A DNA stretch of 64,000 nt from Ricinus communis (Eukaryota > Streptophyta > Magnoliopsida > Malpighiales > Euphorbiaceae). Under the pieces are notes generated by a model. The model made no database searches. It was not told where the DNA came from and saw nothing but the letters and a program-made list of their open reading frames with translations. Position 1 is the stretch's first letter. Each line of letters starts with the position of its first letter. Positions 62,480 to 64,000 of the stretch are shown in pieces. The translations under genes and the position numbers were made by a program. The DNA is taken from the NCBI RefSeq assembly GCF_019578655.1, contig NC_063263.1, forward strand, positions 20,087,001 to 20,151,000. The letters run 5' to 3'.

Positions 62480-62544
62480 ATGTACCAAAGCCTCGGAGTA
62501 ATTTACACTTTCGATTTTTATTGAGAATAAAAATGGGGCCAAAG

Positions 62545-62553
62545 TTGGGCCCA
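62545..62553 (+). promoter_or_regulatory. TGGGCC-type (site II) element of a putative promoter
   Basis: TTGGGCCCA contains the palindromic TGGGCC/GGCCCA element bound by TCP factors and common in promoters of plant housekeeping genes. A related GGGGCCAA lies ten bases upstream. A CT-rich leader follows 75 bases downstream, consistent with a plus-strand transcription start near 62,590-62,620. Confidence 0.5.
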
Positions 62554-62589
62554 GATCTCATTTCAGAACCACGGCTAGGCTAGCTTCTT

Positions 62590-64000
62590 CATTTGTTCTG
62601 TGTCTCCATTGTTAACAACAGACAGGGCTTCTCTCTCTCTCTCTCTCATGTCAAGGTTTAACTATTAACTTTTTTTTTATTTTTTACCATCGTTCTCTGC
62701 TGAATAATTTTGTGGGTATCCTCTTTTTTTTTTTTCCATTTTATTTTATTTACTTGGTTTACTAAAAGCTATTTTCTTTTCTTCACAATTTGTTGCTCGA
62801 AGTTGCATATTTTCTAGCAAATGTAGATTGACCTTAGAGAACTATTCTTTTGGTTAATATCGTATTATTTTTTTTTTCTTTTATATTTCTCCTGATAGTT
62901 TTCTGTTAGGCATTGTTTGGAATGAATCATGTGCAAGAGTTCAATTCAATTGAATTCTTGCAATATCATGTTAGTTTTGATTTAGTTTCATTACTTTGTT
63001 TATTTAAGTTGAAAGAATTGAATTCTAGTAACTATATTCCAAACATGAGAATTAACTTAGTAAGACTTCAATTCAATTAAATTCTTGCATTTTTTAGACT
63101 TTTCAAACAAGGGGTTATGGCTTCAGATTCATTAATCCAAAATTCATTCTTTTGATGTCTTATATACCATTTTCAATAACTGCAGCTTGTTGGATTCTGC
63201 TTCCCTTTTTCTCCACATCAAGAAGTGTGACTACAAGTCTAAGATTCTAACTAATTAATTTTTTAGTTAACTTATTATTGAAAAAGAGTGATCTCTTACA
63301 GCCATTCAGATGGCCTATGAACTAAATGAACAGAAGAGTAAGCCATTCTGTCATGCCTTCATAAGTTTCTCTGTGTGTTTTCATGTTCTTATGCTATTAT
63401 GTTCTTTACCTCATCTCTTATTCTCTGTAATATATACTTCTTGTTGTTATTTTCGTTTTTAACTAATTGGATTAAGTTTGCTTATCTCGAGGCATATAAA
63501 TTTATAAATATTGTTTAGGAGTTCTGTTTTCAAATCCTAAGTTATCAGTTCCTGTTTCCTGCTTCCGAATGTGTATATGTTATATATCGCTAAATGCTGT
63601 TACATTTCTTATTTATGTACAGATACATAAACTAGCTACTTTGAGTTGCTGACTCTCAGTCTTTCCTTTTAGATCTAGAAAGTCTTACCAAACCTTGTGA
63701 TTCTGTTCTATTTTGTTGTTATTGCGGTCTACATGCTAGGCTTGTTTCTGTTGAATATGTTCCACGTACAAGTGGTTTTCCTAGGCTTGAATTGGGGAAG
63801 AGGAGGTCTGTTGAGTAATACATATAAATTTTGATATGAAGCATTTGACACTTTCCACCTTTTTCGAGTTCTTCACTTGGACGCTTCTAAACAATATAAA
63901 TGGATTATGTGCTAGATATGGGAAATTGCACATTATCATTTTTAATAATTCTGAGAAGGCATAAGATAAGATAGAGCAAGCATACACTCAAAAAGTAAAT
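62590..64000 (+). other. Putative 5' region (leader and introns) of a gene continuing past the window
   Basis: After the TGGGCC element comes a (CT)9 leader (62,630-62,647), typical of plant 5'-UTRs, then T-rich intron-like DNA. A short exon-like segment lies between an acceptor CTCTTACAG (ending 63,301) and a donor GTAAGC (from 63,338). It holds ATGGCCTATGAACTAAATG (MAYELNEQK), which could be the first coding residues. Other acceptor-like sites are at about 63,185 and 63,673. The family is not recognisable from nine residues, and no TATA box was seen. A non-coding transcript is an alternative. Confidence 0.35.

Noticed and set aside
1..64000. CRISPR array, operon, phage or bacterial defence system
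   Set aside because: Introns, plant retroelements and composition show plant nuclear DNA; tandem repeats are microsatellites, coding minisatellites or TE-internal arrays, with no spacer structure.

Overview
The window looks like a gene-poor stretch of a eudicot plant nuclear genome. It is strongly A/T-rich, with long homopolymer and (TA)n/(ATT)n tracts. It carries a classical dicot extensin gene with spliceosomal introns, and nested plant-type transposable elements (L1-type LINEs, Ac-like hAT, long-TIR and CACTA-like elements, Ty3/gypsy, a tRNA-derived SINE, a 5S-bearing TRIM-type LTR). The species cannot be fixed from sequence alone.

The only complete host gene I can support lies at 11.4-15.9 kb on the minus strand. 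Two large open frames are the two coding exons of one gene, encoding a secreted cell-wall protein of about 1,103 residues. It has a signal peptide, a long extensin arm, a six-cysteine Pollen Ole e 1-type domain, then a second extensin arm. An 830-bp intron cuts the Ole e 1 domain, a TATA box lies about 130 bp before the start codon, and a likely 3'-UTR intron follows the stop.

Left region (1.4-5.3 kb): a triple nest. A 5'-truncated LINE was hit by a 2.7-kb non-autonomous Ac-like hAT (8-bp duplication TTGATAAC), which was then hit by a Cassandra-type element. The latter survives as a 398-bp solo LTR carrying 5S rRNA-like sequence (5-bp duplication TCCTA).

Middle (16-50 kb): mostly intergenic, with scattered non-autonomous elements. 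These are a SINE (23.4 kb), a long-TIR element (23.6-24.7 kb), two foldback MITEs (25-26.6 kb), a 3.14-kb solo LTR with duplication GAAGA (29.3-32.4 kb) lying in an older related LTR, a roughly 0.85-kb long-TIR element (36.6-37.4 kb), and a 3.3-kb Mutator-like element (44.3-47.5 kb, 9-bp duplication). The right TIR of that last element is split by a CACTA-like insertion.

Right region (50.3-60.6 kb): a minus-strand LINE, itself internally deleted, is interrupted by a nearly full-length Ty3/gypsy retrotransposon (50,683-57,648; duplication ATATC). The retrotransposon has two LTRs, a tRNA-Met primer site, and gag-protease-RT-RNase H-integrase broken by many stops and one frameshift. The last 1.5 kb looks like the promoter and untranslated 5' part of a plus-strand host gene whose coding body lies beyond the window.

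I saw no operon-like, defence-like or otherwise unprecedented system. The most informative signals are the nested insertions with exact target duplications, the 5S-like LTR, the architecture of the extensin, and a possible captured gene fragment.
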